A stretch of 64,000 nt of DNA. Origin: Isochrysis galbana. Lineage: Eukaryota > Haptophyta > Isochrysidales > Isochrysidaceae. The position numbers and the translations under genes were made by a program. Below are positions 7,723 to 19,205 of this stretch, piece after piece (position 1 is the stretch's first letter; every line of letters begins with the position of its first letter). Below the pieces are notes generated by a model. The model was not told the DNA's origin, ran no database searches, and saw nothing but the letters and a program-made list of their open reading frames with translations. Location: NCBI GenBank assembly GCA_018136815.1, contig CM030943.1, forward strand, positions 2,518,500 through 2,582,499, read 5' to 3'.

Positions 7723-10700
7723 AATCTATCGCGGACACGCCGCCGCCGCTCTACCCTCGTCACTGCCTCTATGTCCGCGATCTCGTGGTCTGCCGTGCCG
7801 ATGGCGACCGCGCAGCTCAAGGGTTCGTTCTCCCGGACGTTGCCCTCACGGTGAACAGCACCCTGGCTGACACTGGAGCGGGCCCGTCAGTAATCACCAC
7901 TGCTCTTCTCGATCGACTACCTGAAGACGCTTGCGTCGAACGCGTATCGGACGCTACCGTCCCCAACCTACATGGGCCGGACGGCCTTCCTCTCATCACT
8001 AGGGGCCGGGCTAGCCTCGTCTTCTCCTTGTCCGGTCGCCTCTTTCGTCATTTGTTCGCGGTCATCGAAGGGAACCCGATGCTTCTGCTCGGGAACGATT
8101 TTTTGGCCGCCCACTCCGCTACCATTTCTCTCGACGCCGCGAGCTCGGAAGGAAGCCTCCGCCTCCGTCCGGCTCTGGCGATTCAGATGACTCTTCAAGA
8201 GTCCTTTCCGAATGTGTAGTCAGAGTTTCCACGGCGCCGCCCCCAGTCGCGGACTCCGGCTTCGTCGGAGCTATCTCGATGTCACCCGGTCAGCCGCTGA
8301 CTGTCGACTTTCTGGAGAGGTCGACGGCAACACGAGAGGTCCCGGCCGGATCGGAGGGTGAGGCTGCTGCTGATGCTAGGCAGCCACTCTATACACCTCT
8401 CTTTGAGTCTGCCGACGAGTTTGCGGCCAAAGCTCCGGCGTCTACCTCGTCCGAATATCTTCTCTACACGGAGCAAGCGGTGACGATTCCTGCCTTCCAC
8501 CGCGCAACCATCTGGGTCAGGGTTCCGCTAGCTCTCCGAGATCATTCGGACTGCGCGATGCTGGTCGACCGCCTACCAAATCGCGAGGCTCTCGATTCGT
8601 CTCCTCTCGTAATGCCCACGGTGGTCACGCCCACGGACGATCATCGCATCGCGGTGACGATCGTCCACACCGGAGTCGATGCGCTGACCCTGCCGTCTCT
8701 GCATCCGATAGCTTCGCTCCAGGTGCGTTTCAAGTTGCACCGGGGCTGGACTCCGACTGGAAGCGAGGGGGACGGTGACCCTGTCACCGCGCTGAGCGAG
8801 GAGCAACGATCTCTACTCGACTCAGCCACCATCGATCCAGACCGGCTTCTTTCCGACGATCAACGAGAAGAAGTACGCCAACTCTTGGCCCGGCGCATCA
8901 AGCTTTCGCGTTGCACCCGGGGGCTCCAAACCATACGCACGTTCTCGAGGTGGAGTTGCCACTCAACCCCGGCGCTGTTCCTCACCGGCACGCTCCGTCT
9001 AGAGTGGGCCGCGCAGGCGAGCTCATCATAGAAGAGGAGGTAGCCAAGATGGAAGCCGCCGGCATTATTCGCAAGTCAAATTCGGCTTGGGCTTCCCGAG
9101 TAGTCCTGGTCAGCAAGAAAGATGGCTCCGTTCGATTCTGCGTGGACTACCGCGACACGAACGCCAAGCTACGCGTCGAGGATAGCCCTCTACCCCTCAT
9201 TGTAGAGGCTATTGATAGGCTAGCGTCCGGCCAAGGGCCGCTCAGTTCTCTCTTTTATGTACTCTCGATTTAGCCTCTGGTTTTTGGGCATCCCGATCAA
9301 AGAGTCGCACAAACATATCACCGCTTTCACTACCACCGCGGCAAATACGAGTTCAACTTTCTACCGTTCGGCATCCAATCAGGTCCCTCCTACATGTGCC
9401 GCTTGATGGACATCGTTCTCGGTGCGCTAGCGTGGGAGATCTGCATGCCTTACCTCGATGATGTGGGCATCTGGTCAACGGGCGTGGGACCTTCCGAAGA
9501 GGCCAGGGCACAGGCTTCGTTCGAGCAAATGCTTCACCGGCTAGACCTAGTTCTCGAGCGGCTAGAGTGGCCGGCCTGACCTGCAAGATGTCCAAGTGTG
9601 TCTTCTTTGCCACCTCTACGGAGTACCTCGGTCACGTTGTCTCGAGGAAGGTCTCAAGATGGACCCGAAGAAGGTCGCAGCTGTCGCCGACATCGACCCG
9701 TCATCCATCAACTCCTTGGAAGCGGTTCGATCTTTCCTCGGCCTTTGCTCCTACTATCGTCGATTCATTCGCCAATTCGCCGCTAAGGCTGCTCCTCTCA
9801 CTGCCCTCACGCGGAAGGGCTGCGACGTGGCAAAGGAGTCCCAGTCCGAGGAGTGTCGCCGAGCTATCCAAGAGCTCAAGACAGCGATCACCTCGGAGCC
9901 CGTCTTGACTCCACCCAGGGATGATCGGCCCTTCATCGTCAAGACCGATGGGGCTAGCAAGTTGGGCATCGCCGGCATCCTCTCGCAGCTAGGAGACGAT
10001 AACCGTGAACGAGTCGTTGGGTACTACGCTCGCAGTCTCACCTCGGCCGAACGCCATTGGACGGTGACCGAGATTGAGCTCTTGGCTGCCCTGGAATCAA
10101 TCCGAAATTGGCGACCCTACCTTTGGGGGCGTCGGTTCAAGTTAGTCGTCGACCACTCCGCGCTGCGATGGCTGCATACCATGAAGGATCAAGTAGCCGG
10201 TGGGCCAGCCTCTCGGCTGACTCGGTGGGCTCTCAGTTGGCTGAGTACCGGTTCGATGTCGAACATAAACCAGGAGCTGTTCATCAGGATGCTGACGGGC
10301 TGTCTCGGCTAGCATCCCTGGAGCCGGAACACGAAGACGAACACTCGCCGGCCCAGCGTCGTTAGCGGTACGTGAGCCTGCTCAGAGTCTCTAGCCGAGC
10401 ATGAACGGTCTCATCCGGTGGCTGCCATCACGCGCTCCGTAGCTACGGCGCGAGGGCTTCAAGCTTTGGACCGATCTCGTCGTCGAGCCTCCGATTCCGG
10501 GCCCGCCATCCGTCCAGTTATTTGGCTCCGGGTACGCCGACTTCCGAAGAGATGAAGCGGCCCTGGCGGAAGATCCGTTCGTAGAGCCACTCCTAGGCTC
10601 AGGAGAGACGGCCAACACGAGCCATCAGGCCAAGGGTCGCCTCCGCCGGCCGCCGCCTCAGGCCCCTTGCGAAGATGATTCGTGTTCCAGTCCTGTCGCT

Positions 10701-11135
10701 CCCGCTCCCGCTTCCGCTCAGCAATCCAAGATGTTTCGCCGTTTCGTCGTTCACGATGGGCTCGTCTACTATCGCACCGTTCCTGACTCCACCGACCGGA
10801 CTCGCTAGTGCTCTATGTTCCGCCTGTTGCGGTCTCGCTACCTTTGCCTACCACGATCGCTCCGGTCACCTTGGAGTTTCTCGTATGTCCGGTCTTCTTC
10901 GTACTCGGTATACTGGCCTGGATGTCTTCCGACGTTGCGTCCTACGTCGGGAATGCCACGAGTGCACCTCGCCAAGCCGCTACCTAGGGCTCTAGCGTCG
11001 CCTCCGGTCTCTCGTGGGTACCTACCCCTTTGATGTGGTCTACTGCGACGTGCTCTCACTGCTCCCACTCACAACTTCGTGCCTGGAGTCTCGGGTTACG
11101 ACAAGCTGGTCGTCTTCATCGACTCGCTCACTCGA
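7623..11135 (+). pseudogene. pol: Pol remainder in contig A (protease, RT, RNase H, integrase start), frame broken by single-base losses
   Basis: The same domains as in 39921-46406 appear in order but jump frame: protease DTGAGPS near 7868, RT with YLDD near 9451, RNase H about 9930-10290, integrase zinc region about 10850-10970, and the start of the integrase core before the gap. Compared with contig B, I see one-base losses in or beside homopolymers near 7630, 8172, 8900, 9257, 9290, 9333, 9568, 9650 and 10346, with more toward 11135. They are nearly all deletions and increase toward the contig end, which suggests uncorrected long-read error rather than real decay. It should be treated as a poor copy of one intact Pol. 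Confidence 0.85.
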
Positions 11136-11235
11136 NNNNNNNNNNNNNNNNNNNNNNNNNNNNNNNNNNNNNNNNNNNNNNNNNNNNNNNNNNNNNNNNN
11201 NNNNNNNNNNNNNNNNNNNNNNNNNNNNNNNNNNN
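11136..11235. other. Assembly gap (100 N)
   Basis: A fixed-size scaffold gap cuts the integrase core of the contig A copy. The sequence after it (GA/CT microsatellite) is unrelated to integrase, so the join is not a continuation of the element. Confidence 0.99.
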
Positions 11236-11266
<31 letters not shown>

Positions 11267-11919
11267 AGAGAGAGGAGGAGAGAAGGAGAGAGAAGAGAGA
11301 GAGGGAGAGGGGAGGGGGTAAGAGAAAGAGAGAGAGGGCGCGGCTGCGCCTCTCAATGAGACGATGATGGTGCCCATTCATTGGCCCAAATCGCTCTCAC
11401 CTCGCAAGGAAGAGGCGTCCAGCGGCTTCTTCTCCTCTCTCTCTCTCTCTCTCCCTCTCTCTCTCCCTCTCTGCCTCTCTCTCTCTCTCCCTCCCTCTCC
11501 TCCCTCTCTCTCCCTCTCACTCTTCTCTCTCTCTCTCCCTCTCCCTCTCTCTTCCTCCCTCGCTCTCTTCCTCCCCCTCTCTCTCCCTCTCCCTCTCCTC
11601 TCGCTCTCTCTCTCCTCTTCGCGCCCCCCCTTCTCTCTCGCGAGAGAGAGAGAGGGAACCCAATTCGCCTTTACAAAACTACCGACGGCGTGTCATTAGG
11701 GAAGCGTCGGCCTCTTCCCACCAAGCAGACCATTAGGGCTCTCTCTCTCTCCCTCTCTTCTCTCTCTCTCTCTTTCTTCCCTCTCTCTCTCCTCCCTCTT
11801 CCCTCTTCCCTCTCTTCTCTCTCTCCCTCTCTCCCTCTCTTTCTCTCTCTCTCCACTCTCTCTCCCTTCTTCTGTCTTCTCTCTCTCTCTCCCTCTCCCT
11901 CTCCCTCTCTCCCTTTCTC

Positions 11920-11999
<80 letters not shown>

Positions 12000-12140
12000 C
12001 CCTCTCTCTCTCCTCCCTCTTCCCTCTTCCCTCTCTTCTCTCTCTCCCTCTCTCCCTCTCTTTCTCTCTCTCTCCACTCTCTCTCCCTTCTTCTGTCTTC
12101 TCTCTCTCTCTCCCTCTCCCTCTCCCTCTCTCCCTTTCTC

Positions 12141-12194
<54 letters not shown>

Positions 12195-12228
12195 CTCTCT
12201 CTCTCCTCCCTCTTCCCTCTTGCCTCTC

Positions 12229-12263
<35 letters not shown>

Positions 12264-12880
12264 CCTCTCTCCCTCTCTCTCTCTCCACTCTCTCTCCCTT
12301 CTTTCTGTCTTCTCTCTCTCTCTCTCTCTCCCTCTCCCTCTCCCTCTCTCTCTCCCTTTCTCTTTCTCTCTCTCTCTCTCTCTACTCTCTCTCTTTCTGC
12401 ACTCTCTCTCCCTCCCCCCCCACCCCACCCCTCTCCCTCCCCCTCCCTCCCTCTCTCTCTCTTCTCTCTCCCTCCCTCTCTCCTCTCCGCCCGCCCCCTC
12501 CCTCCCAGCCCTCGTAGAACTCTCTTCTTCTTCTACGGCTCGCTCGACCCCCCTCCCCGCCCCCTCTCTCCCTCTCCCCCCCCCACTTCTCTCATTCCTT
12601 TCTCTCTTCTCCTCTCCTTCTTTCTCTCACCGGCCGGCCGTCCAGCCCTCTCCATCCCATCCCATCCCCAACGCAGGAGTCTCTCGAAGAGAGAGAGGAC
12701 CCCCCCCTCCCCCCCCCCTCTCTTTTCTTCTCTTCTCCCCCTCTTTTCCTCTACTCTCGACCTCGTCCCCCGTCCTCTTCGACCATTCTCACTCTCTCCT
12801 CTCCCTCTCTCTCATCTCCTCCGGTCTTCCCGTCCGTCCGATGTCCCCCACCTCCCCACGCCTTCTTCTTTTCTTATACC
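11236..12880. repeat. GA then CT polypurine/polypyrimidine tracts with ~220-bp higher-order repeats
   Basis: A GA-rich stretch (11236-11340) is followed by more than 1 kb of CT-rich sequence. Within it a block containing CCTCCCTCTTCCCTCTT, then CCACTCTCTCTCCCTTCT, then CTGTCTTCTC recurs near 11780, 12005 and 12205, a period of roughly 200-220 bp. All long open frames here are composition artefacts. C-rich sequence continues to 13055, including a C run of about 30 that ends at 13051. Confidence 0.9.
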
Positions 12881-12942
12881 TCTAATATTATTTAATTTTC
12901 CTCTTCCCCCTCCTCCGTTGCTTCACTCTCCGCTCCTTCTCT

Positions 12943-12977
<35 letters not shown>

Positions 12978-13018
12978 CCACCCCGCCCCTTCCCCCTCTC
13001 CCCCGCCCCCCCCCCCTC

Positions 13019-13051
<33 letters not shown>

Positions 13052-13062
13052 TTCCTCCCTTG

Positions 13063-14148
13063 ATGCCAGCTCTACTCGCCGACCCCCTCCCCTCCTCCCT
13101 CCCGTCCCGCCCCGCTTCACACCACCCGCGGGACTCCCCAGACAGAGCCACACTCCTCCGCTCGGCCTTCCGCAGAACGAGAAACCACTCCTCTCTCTCC
13201 TCTCTCTCGTCCCCGCGCTCTCGTGCCGTGCCACGCGTCGGGGCCCAACCCTTCGCCTCCCACCCCTCGCCGCCGCCGCAATCGTCCCACGGGACCCTGC
13301 ACACTCACCAGCGGCAAGCGGACTCTGCGGCCACCGCACAGAGCGAGAGTTCGCCTCCAGCAAAGCTGGCGTGCAGCCAGGCCAAGGGCGAGCCAGGCGC
13401 CGAACGGCTCTCCGCCTTCCTCGTGCGCGGCCGGTTGCGCCCGCTGCAGCGCGTTGACGTCGAGGTCCTCACGCGGGATAGCCAGTCCGTCTGGTGCAAG
13501 CCCACAAGGCTCAATCCGCTCAAGCTAGAGTGAGCGCCCACCCGCCGAGTGACGCCCCGCACGCGACAACTCCCGCTCAACGCCGCTCGGCGTCCCGTCG
13601 CGACCACAGGTGCCAGACAGCCGAGGGGACGCTCCGCTTTACTACGGCGGAGGACATGGAGCGCTACATCGGCATGCTGCCCAACGTGCGGTCGCAGAAC
13701 TTCCGGTGCTTCTGCACCGAGTGGATTTTTGGCGCCAACCTCGTCGAGTGAGCCCACCCGCGCTCCCCGTCGCCAGCACTGGCCACATCGGCGCAGCACA
13801 TCGCAGTCGATGCCCTCCGCCACGCGCTCCAATCGCCCGCCGCCGCCCGCCCGTCTCGCCGTAGGTGTGTCCAGTGCCACCACCGGCTTCACGTCAAGTG
13901 CAGTCGGAAATGGCTGCACCGTCGCCGGTGCTGTCCGTATTGTCAGGTGGTGCTCTTTCTCCCTCCCGCCCTAGCTCGACGTTGCCGCTTGCGGCGGCCC
14001 TCGCCGGCTTGCTCGGCCTGCGAACATGACGCATTCCGCGCCTGACGATCGGCACGCGTGCCCTCAGACACCGCAAGATCGCGACGGCAGCATCCTGCAA
14101 CCCGTGCCGAATGGCTGCGTCGACATCGAGGTCTGCAGCTCCGCCTGA
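13063..14148 (+). CDS. PHD-finger protein (at least four exons)
   Basis: Exons that keep phase are ..13529, 13610-13747, 13865-13946 and 14068-14148 (TGA 14146-14148). Introns are 13530-13609, 13748-13864 and 13947-14067, all GT-AG. The spliced product ends in a C4HC3 PHD pattern: R-C-F-C ... V-E-C-V-Q-C-H-H-R-L-H-V-K-C ... C-C-P-Y-C, with the third Cys codon rebuilt across a splice junction. Just before it, D-V-E-V-L-T-R-D-S-x-S-V-W-C and a Y-I-x-x-L-P segment may be the end of a BAH-like module, as in chromatin readers of the BAH-PHD type (tentative). The ATG at 13063 is the first in frame, but the N-terminal 90 residues are low-complexity and the true start may lie further upstream. Likely a nuclear histone-tail reader. 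Confidence 0.65.
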
Positions 14149-15008
14149 CAAGACGGCCTCTCAAGTCATGCGGATGTTCCCATGCGCGTGGCCCCGATCA
14201 CTCGTGATGCGGGTGTGACGGGCACGTGCTTTGGCCAACCCTCCGCCTCGCTGCTCTGGACTCTGTACCACATTCGTTACGTCCATATGATGGCATGCCG
14301 TGGGTGCCCCTTCGGTGACGACAATAAGCATGCACCGCAGCTCCCACGTGTACAACATGTGAAGGTGCCCCGGCAGCTGGATTGCGAGGCTGAGCGTCTA
14401 TCCTTTGCTGGGCGCTCCTTCACCACCGCGCCGCTTCAATCGATCTAGCTCTTGCGGCTCTGCCTCAGAGCCTCGTAGAGCGGCCGCTCGCGACGCCCTC
14501 CGCGCCTATCACCGGGTCGGTGCGGAGCCTCGCCGTGCTATGCACCCCCGCAAAGATGTTCGTTGACGGACGGAAGGGTCTCGAGCCGTCCTCCTCACAA
14601 CCGCCCGGCCGTGTATATTCTATTGCTCGCAAGACGTGGGTAGGAGCCGCCGCCCTCACCCCTTGCCGCCTCCCAACTGCCAAACCCCCTAGACTGCCGC
14701 TTCCAGGGTGATGGTATGTGCTGTGTAGTTGCATCTCCTCTCGTATCGTGCTCGTTGAGGAGCCGTCCCTTCACCTTCTTTGTCTTGTGAAGTGTTCGCG
14801 TGAGTAGCACTCGTTCCGCCATAGAATCTTCTCCCCCTCGTTTGTCGTTTGTCCTTTGTAAAACATCTTATTAAAAACATCTTATTAGAAAATAGTAGAT
14901 TTTTTTTGGCTCCAGCGCTACGGCAAAAAAATCGTACTACCTCCGTTCCAAAACTCAGGATCCAGGGAAATGTCTCTCAGAGGGGGTTACAAAATGAAAT
15001 TCGAATGA
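14149..15008. other. Intergenic, no supported gene
   Basis: Some short open frames exist, but none shows a domain or consistent splice phasing. It may include the 3' untranslated region of the PHD gene. A short direct repeat ACATCTTATTA occurs twice at 14864-14888. Confidence 0.4.
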
Positions 15009-15128
15009 TCGAGACATGTTGCGGTTCAGGGTTCCGGTTTTCCTGCGTGCTGCAATGTTAGTCGTGGGTGAATTATACTGAACAGTCGCATTTCCAGGTG
15101 ATCTGTTAATCCAGGGCGACACGTCGTG

Positions 15129-16455
15129 TTATGCGAGTTTTTCGGCAAGACCAAGTGCTTTCACTACTAGGCTAGTGTTTTCGCTAAGTTGTAGCCTGCC
15201 TTTTTCGTCTTCGATAAATACGGGGGCGCTGAGTTCTAGTGGTTTCTTGAGTTTGGGTTTCCTCCCCTGCGCGGCTTTTTTTGTGCGCATGGAGTGGTGT
15301 GTTTTTGGCGGGGCAAGGCCCCTAACCAAGGTGACAAACCTCGTTAGCGTAGATTCTAAGATCGGTATGTAGTGGTACTCATGTGACTCGAATTCGACTC
15401 TGTAGAAATCTCTTAGTATGTATTTCCACGCTATCACGTACAGCGCTCTTAGGCTTTCTGGCGTGTTTGCACCGGGGTATGCGAACAATCTATCCTTCGT
15501 CTTCTGCATCCATGACCTTCCGGGGGAGGGGGTGTAGTTATTGAGGGCATCTATGGCCTCGAAGATTATCCTCGTCGCGGGACACCACGCTAGGTGGCAC
15601 GAGTCTTCTCGGTGTCGGTGACATAGTCTACACGTAATTGTCGGGCTCTCTGTGAACCTATTTCTAGTGCCGATCCTTCTGTGTGTGATATGCTTAAAGT
15701 GCAGGTGTTTGTCCGTGTGTTTTAACAATGGCATTGCGTAAAGTCTCGCTACGTGTTTCCATTCTTCGTTGGTGATGTTCAGTCGCTTTTTCCATGCTAA
15801 TCTTGCTGATTGCGAGGCGCTACTTTTGGTCGCTTTCTGCGCGGCCTTGGTGATGTCTGCGACAGCTATCGCGTCTAGCGCGATCTTCCCTTTTCGTATG
15901 GCGTACTCATCCGCCAAGGGGTATTCCATATGTCTCGGGCCTTTGTAGCCGCCTTCCCATCTGGCCGGCGGGTGATAGTATGGGATTTCTCCAGCGTCCG
16001 CTACATTTCCGGTGTCGGCAATCTCCCCTAGGTAGTCGGTGTCGGCGTGTAGCCAGATGTTGTTCAGCTTGCTGATGTACTTTTCATCCTCAGAGACCTT
16101 GATTTCCCTACTCTGTGTCTCGGTCCCCGGCTCTTGAGATGAGGTGTTGTCGTCGCGGGTCTTTTTTTCCTTGGTGACCGGGGGTGGGCGCTCTTTCGAT
16201 CGCCCTAGCACTTGCGTCGCGTAGTTGATGATTTCGTCCCATGAGTCTAGGAACTCCTTTTTGCGTATTGTGCGGCCCTCGTGTGCGAAGGTCTCAGGTA
16301 AGTGCTCGAGATATGCCGAGCATTCGTTCTTGCTATACGGTGTCGTAAAGGCGCTGTCCTTGAACACGTTGTGCACTACGTTAGTGTGCAGCGCTTCCCA
16401 CAGGCGAGCCCATGGGGCGCGCACCTTCGGAGGCGGGATGTGGGGGTTATGCCAT
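15129..16455 (-). pseudogene. LINE ORF2 C-terminal region (5'-truncated, inverted)
   Basis: An open minus-strand frame of about 440 residues encodes the part of a non-LTR retrotransposon ORF2 downstream of the reverse transcriptase. It has a zinc-finger-like C-R-L-C-H-R-H-R-E-D-S-C-H-L-A-W-C-P block, typical of the Cys/His region after LINE RTs, then a conserved tail with D-F-Y-R-V-E-F and L-G-L-A-E-K-L-A before the stop at 15129. Its homologue at 17590-18090 ends L-G-L-A-E-R-L-A. RT and endonuclease are missing. The first residues of the open frame (upstream of about 16455, minus direction) come from antisense 3' UTR sequence, not from LINE protein. Confidence 0.8.
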
Positions 16456-16691
16456 ATGAAAACATATGATAAACAGGTCACTCAGCAGCACAGGAGGAGG
16501 GCGAGAACACGCCGCTGAGGACAGGTGCACCCCGCTCCGCTCGGACCCCCCAAAAGACCCGAGCCCCTAAGTAGAGCACGAGGGGAGTTGCCGCAAGGCG
16601 GGAAATGAGGGTGGGAAAGGGAAAAGGGCGTGGCTACGAGGGAACGTTCCAGTGCCACGAGTGAGGCGAGAATTTAAAAAAAAATTTTTTT
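16456..16691 (+). repeat. LINE 3' untranslated region, distal part
   Basis: It shares blocks with 18207-18433 and, inverted, with 29338-29500: ATAAACAGGTCACTCA, GGGGACAGGTGCACCCCGCT-like, and CCTAAGTAGAGCACGAGG followed by GGAGTTGCCGCAAGGC. It ends in an A-run followed by a T-run. Confidence 0.8.
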
Positions 16692-16788
16692 TCGAGACAT
16701 GTTGCGGGTACATTGGGCGGGCGTATGCCAGATGCGATGGAAGAGAAGACAGCATGACGAAAAGAAAAGAAATGATGAGTTTTCATTT

Positions 16789-17589
16789 CATTAGAGGTGG
16801 GGGAGAGTGGGTTGAAAAAAAAACTTTTGTTGATCCGGAGGCCCACATTTTTTATCGTCGGACCGGGGGAAGATTTCCCCCCGTCTCTCTCCCCGCTCTA
16901 ATCCGAATCCGAGGCAGAGCGATGGCGACCGACCCGCCTGACAGGCCGACCTTCGCCGCGCTCCAACGAGAGCACGGCGGTGGTCAGCCCCCCCTTGTCG
17001 ATGGTGTTCGGACTAAATGGTCCGGGTACACCGGTCGGCGGTCTCACCGGCGTTTCATGCCACCGCACTCGGCCGATTTCTGCTTCACCTGCCCACGCAG
17101 CATGGCCGCCAGCCCCGCACCACGCCACTTCCAGCCCCAACCTGAGGAGGATGACACCGGCTTGCCTACGCGCTCCTACGCGCAGAACCCCATCCAGTAT
17201 ATTGGTACGCTGCCTCCCAACCCCGCAGACTACCCAACCGCGCGCTCGGGAATCGTGGCGAGCATTGCAATACAGCCCTCTTGGCGCGCTGCGCTGCTTC
17301 CGCAGGACTTCCTGTGCCATCTACCGAACGGTCGCCAAGTGCATCGCGTTCGCGAACTCGTTGGCACCGGGGCAGCGTAAGAGCATCCTCAGCAAGAACT
17401 CTCACCAAGCGCGCCCGCTGGCGTTCGAAAGTTGGGCACTCCGGCCCATTCGGCCGGGTGACGTAAGCGTAGTTGACGGCGCCGCACCGCGGCCACCATG
17501 CTCGCCGTAGTGAGAGTGATGCCTTTACGCCCAAGACTAAGGTTTGACTCCACCCTTGGATACCCAGGTGAAGGACCCATCCGCGTTGC
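16789..17589 (+). mobile_element. LINE 5' leader and degraded ORF segment
   Basis: A leader at 16792-16910 (GGTGGGGGAGAGTGGGTTG, poly-A, TTGATCC, TTTTTTATCGTCGG, GGGGGAAGATTTCCCC) recurs at 28903-29010. ATG at 16922 opens a frame (M-A-T-D-P-P-D-R-P...) of about 150 codons that is probably an ORF1 start. A block at 17425-17490 (AAAGTTGGGCACTC, TTCGGCC, GTGACGT, AGCGTAGT) recurs in the tandem repeats at 49505-49960. No full domains remain. The region probably belongs with the ORF2 tail that follows as one internally deleted copy. Confidence 0.5.
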
Positions 17590-18090
17590 GACGTACAACA
17601 CCGAGAAGACTCGTGCCATCTAGCATGGTGCCCCGTGACGAAAACGATATTCGAAACAATAGACGCCCTTACAAAACACACGCCTACTGCTAAGAGATCG
17701 CGCGTGCACAGAAAGAAAGTGAAAGATAGACTCTTCGCATACCCCGGTACGAGCACTCCCGATAGCCTAAAAGCGCTCTACATAATAGCATGGAAACACA
17801 TAATAAAAGACTTCTACAGAGTAGAGTTCGAGGCGCACAACTACCACTATATACCAGTCCTGGAGTCCACGCTGATAAGATTCGCCACCCTGGTCCGAGG
17901 CAATACTTCGCCGGATCCTCATAATTCTATGCGCACGTATAAGGCCGCTCAGGGGAGAAAACCTAAGATGAAAAAGGTGACAGAACTCAGCAACCCTATA
18001 TTCACCAAGGATGAACAAGGTAGGCTACAACTAAGTAAAGAATTTGGCCTAGTAGCAAAAGCCCTCGGCCTAGCTGAGAGGCTCGCATGA
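17590..18090 (+). pseudogene. LINE ORF2 C-terminal remnant
   Basis: The plus frame begins with Q-H-R-E-D-S-C-H-L-A-W-C-P (about 17593-17631) and continues to a stop at 18088-18090. It is closely similar along its length to the minus-strand product at 15129-16455, including the F-A-Y-P-G, D-F-Y-R-V-E-F and Q-G-R-K-P-K blocks. Upstream sequence is frameshifted. Same LINE family, diverged copy. Confidence 0.75.
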
Positions 18091-18433
18091 AAAGACGCGA
18101 CAGCCCGCTCCGACCGTATGTCAAGACTGGCGATCGACCATAACTACGGACATGCCGGATAAACGGACTTATCACACTAGTACGACTACACCCCGAAGCA
18201 CTTACATTATAAACAGGTCACTCAACGGAACAAGAGGGAGGCGAGAACATACCGTTGGGGACAGGTGCACCCCGCTCAGCTCTGACCCCCCAAACGACCC
18301 GGGCCCCTAAGTAGAGCACGAGGGGAGTTGCCGCAAGGCAGGGAGTGAGGGAGAGGGAGGAGAAAGAGGGGGCTTCGTGAGTGTCTTCCATTGCCACGGG
18401 CGAGGCGAGAATATTAAAAAAATTTTTTTTCTA
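18091..18433 (+). repeat. LINE 3' untranslated region with A7T9-type tail
   Basis: This is the full 3' UTR of the preceding copy. Blocks from 18207 match 16456-16691 and the element ends ATTAAAAAAATTTTTTTTT. The proximal ~115 bp before ATAAACAGGTCAC correspond to the segment that is inverted in the element at 15025-16691. Confidence 0.75.
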
Positions 18434-18940
18434 GCCTTGAGGAGGCAAAGGAGTTGGTTCGAGAGAGTGCTCCATGAACACGCTTATAACATCACCTTGG
18501 CGCAGGCATTTGTTTGACACCTGACACCAAGCGCTGGATGTTGGCAAAGATTATGGAGGTAGATGGTGGGAATGAGTGTATGATTTGCCCCACGGAGCGT
18601 TCGTTCTGACAGTGAATAGAGTGCGTATGCTTGTCGCATTGGCTCTACTAGGAAGGGAAGTAAGAGCGGTGTCGGTGTCGTCGAGAAGGTAGAATTACCT
18701 AGACCTAGTAGGAGTTAGTCCAGAATCGTCAGATTTTTTTTTGGGCTGCGGGGGGGGCTGGGAAGGGGGAGCCGTGGCGCGCCGCAGCCACGACGCCCCA
18801 CAAATAGTTTTCGGCTAGAACTCTCCTAACAATAGTTTTCGGCCGTAATATAAAGAAGATCTATGAAGATTTGAAGATATGAAGATTCATAGACGGGCCA
18901 AGCTATCGGGGTACAAAAATAGAGTGGACGCCGAGAGGAG
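18434..18940. other. Intergenic, no gene seen
   Basis: No coding support. There is a T9G3 run near 18731 and a purine-rich patch, then the approach to the CT repeat upstream of the exonuclease gene. Confidence 0.4.
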
Positions 18941-19205
18941 ACTCTTCTCTCTTTCCCCCTTTTCTCCCTCTCCCCACTCTCCTCCCTCCTTTCTCTTCCC
19001 TCTTCTCTCTTCTCTCTTCTCTCTTCTCTCTTCTCTCTTCTCTCTCCGCTCTGTCCTCTCTCCCCCTCTCCCCCCTCTCCTCTCTCCTCTCTCTTCCCTC
19101 TCTTCTCTCTTTTCTCTTCTCTCTTCTCTCTTCTCTCTTCTCTCTCCGCTCTGTCCTCTCTCCCCCTCTCCCCCCTCTCCTCTCTCCTCTCCCCTCTCCA
19201 GGAAG
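18941..19205. repeat. CT-rich tract with ~115-bp direct duplication upstream of a gene
   Basis: TCTCTCCGCTCTGTCCTCTC with its flanking CT repeats occurs twice (about 19040 and 19140). The tract ends within about 70 bp of the next gene's ATG, so it probably lies in the promoter or 5' UTR. Frames read through it are artefacts. Confidence 0.8.

Larger units (their letters stand above)
15009..16707. mobile_element. LINE insertion with 16-bp target duplication and 5' inversion
   Basis: TCGAGACATGTTGCGG occurs at 15009-15024 and again at 16692-16707, bracketing the element. Inside, 15025 to about 16455 carries the ORF2 C-terminus and the proximal 3' untranslated region on the minus strand. The segment from about 16456 to 16691 is the distal 3' untranslated region on the plus strand, ending AATTTAAAAAAAAATTTTTTTT. 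In the LINE at 17590-18433 these two segments are adjacent in one orientation. The arrangement is what twin-primed reverse transcription produces. Confidence 0.8.

Noticed and set aside
11381-12517. Ser/Leu-rich and Arg/Glu-rich open frames in CT tracts (also 18826-19311, 48480-49558 and 59360-60298)
   Set aside because: They are produced by dinucleotide or decamer composition. They occur in several frames and both strands and have no domains.
17166-17756. A 196-residue minus-strand frame
   Set aside because: It is opposite the LINE ORF2 tail at 17590-18090 and shows no independent signal.
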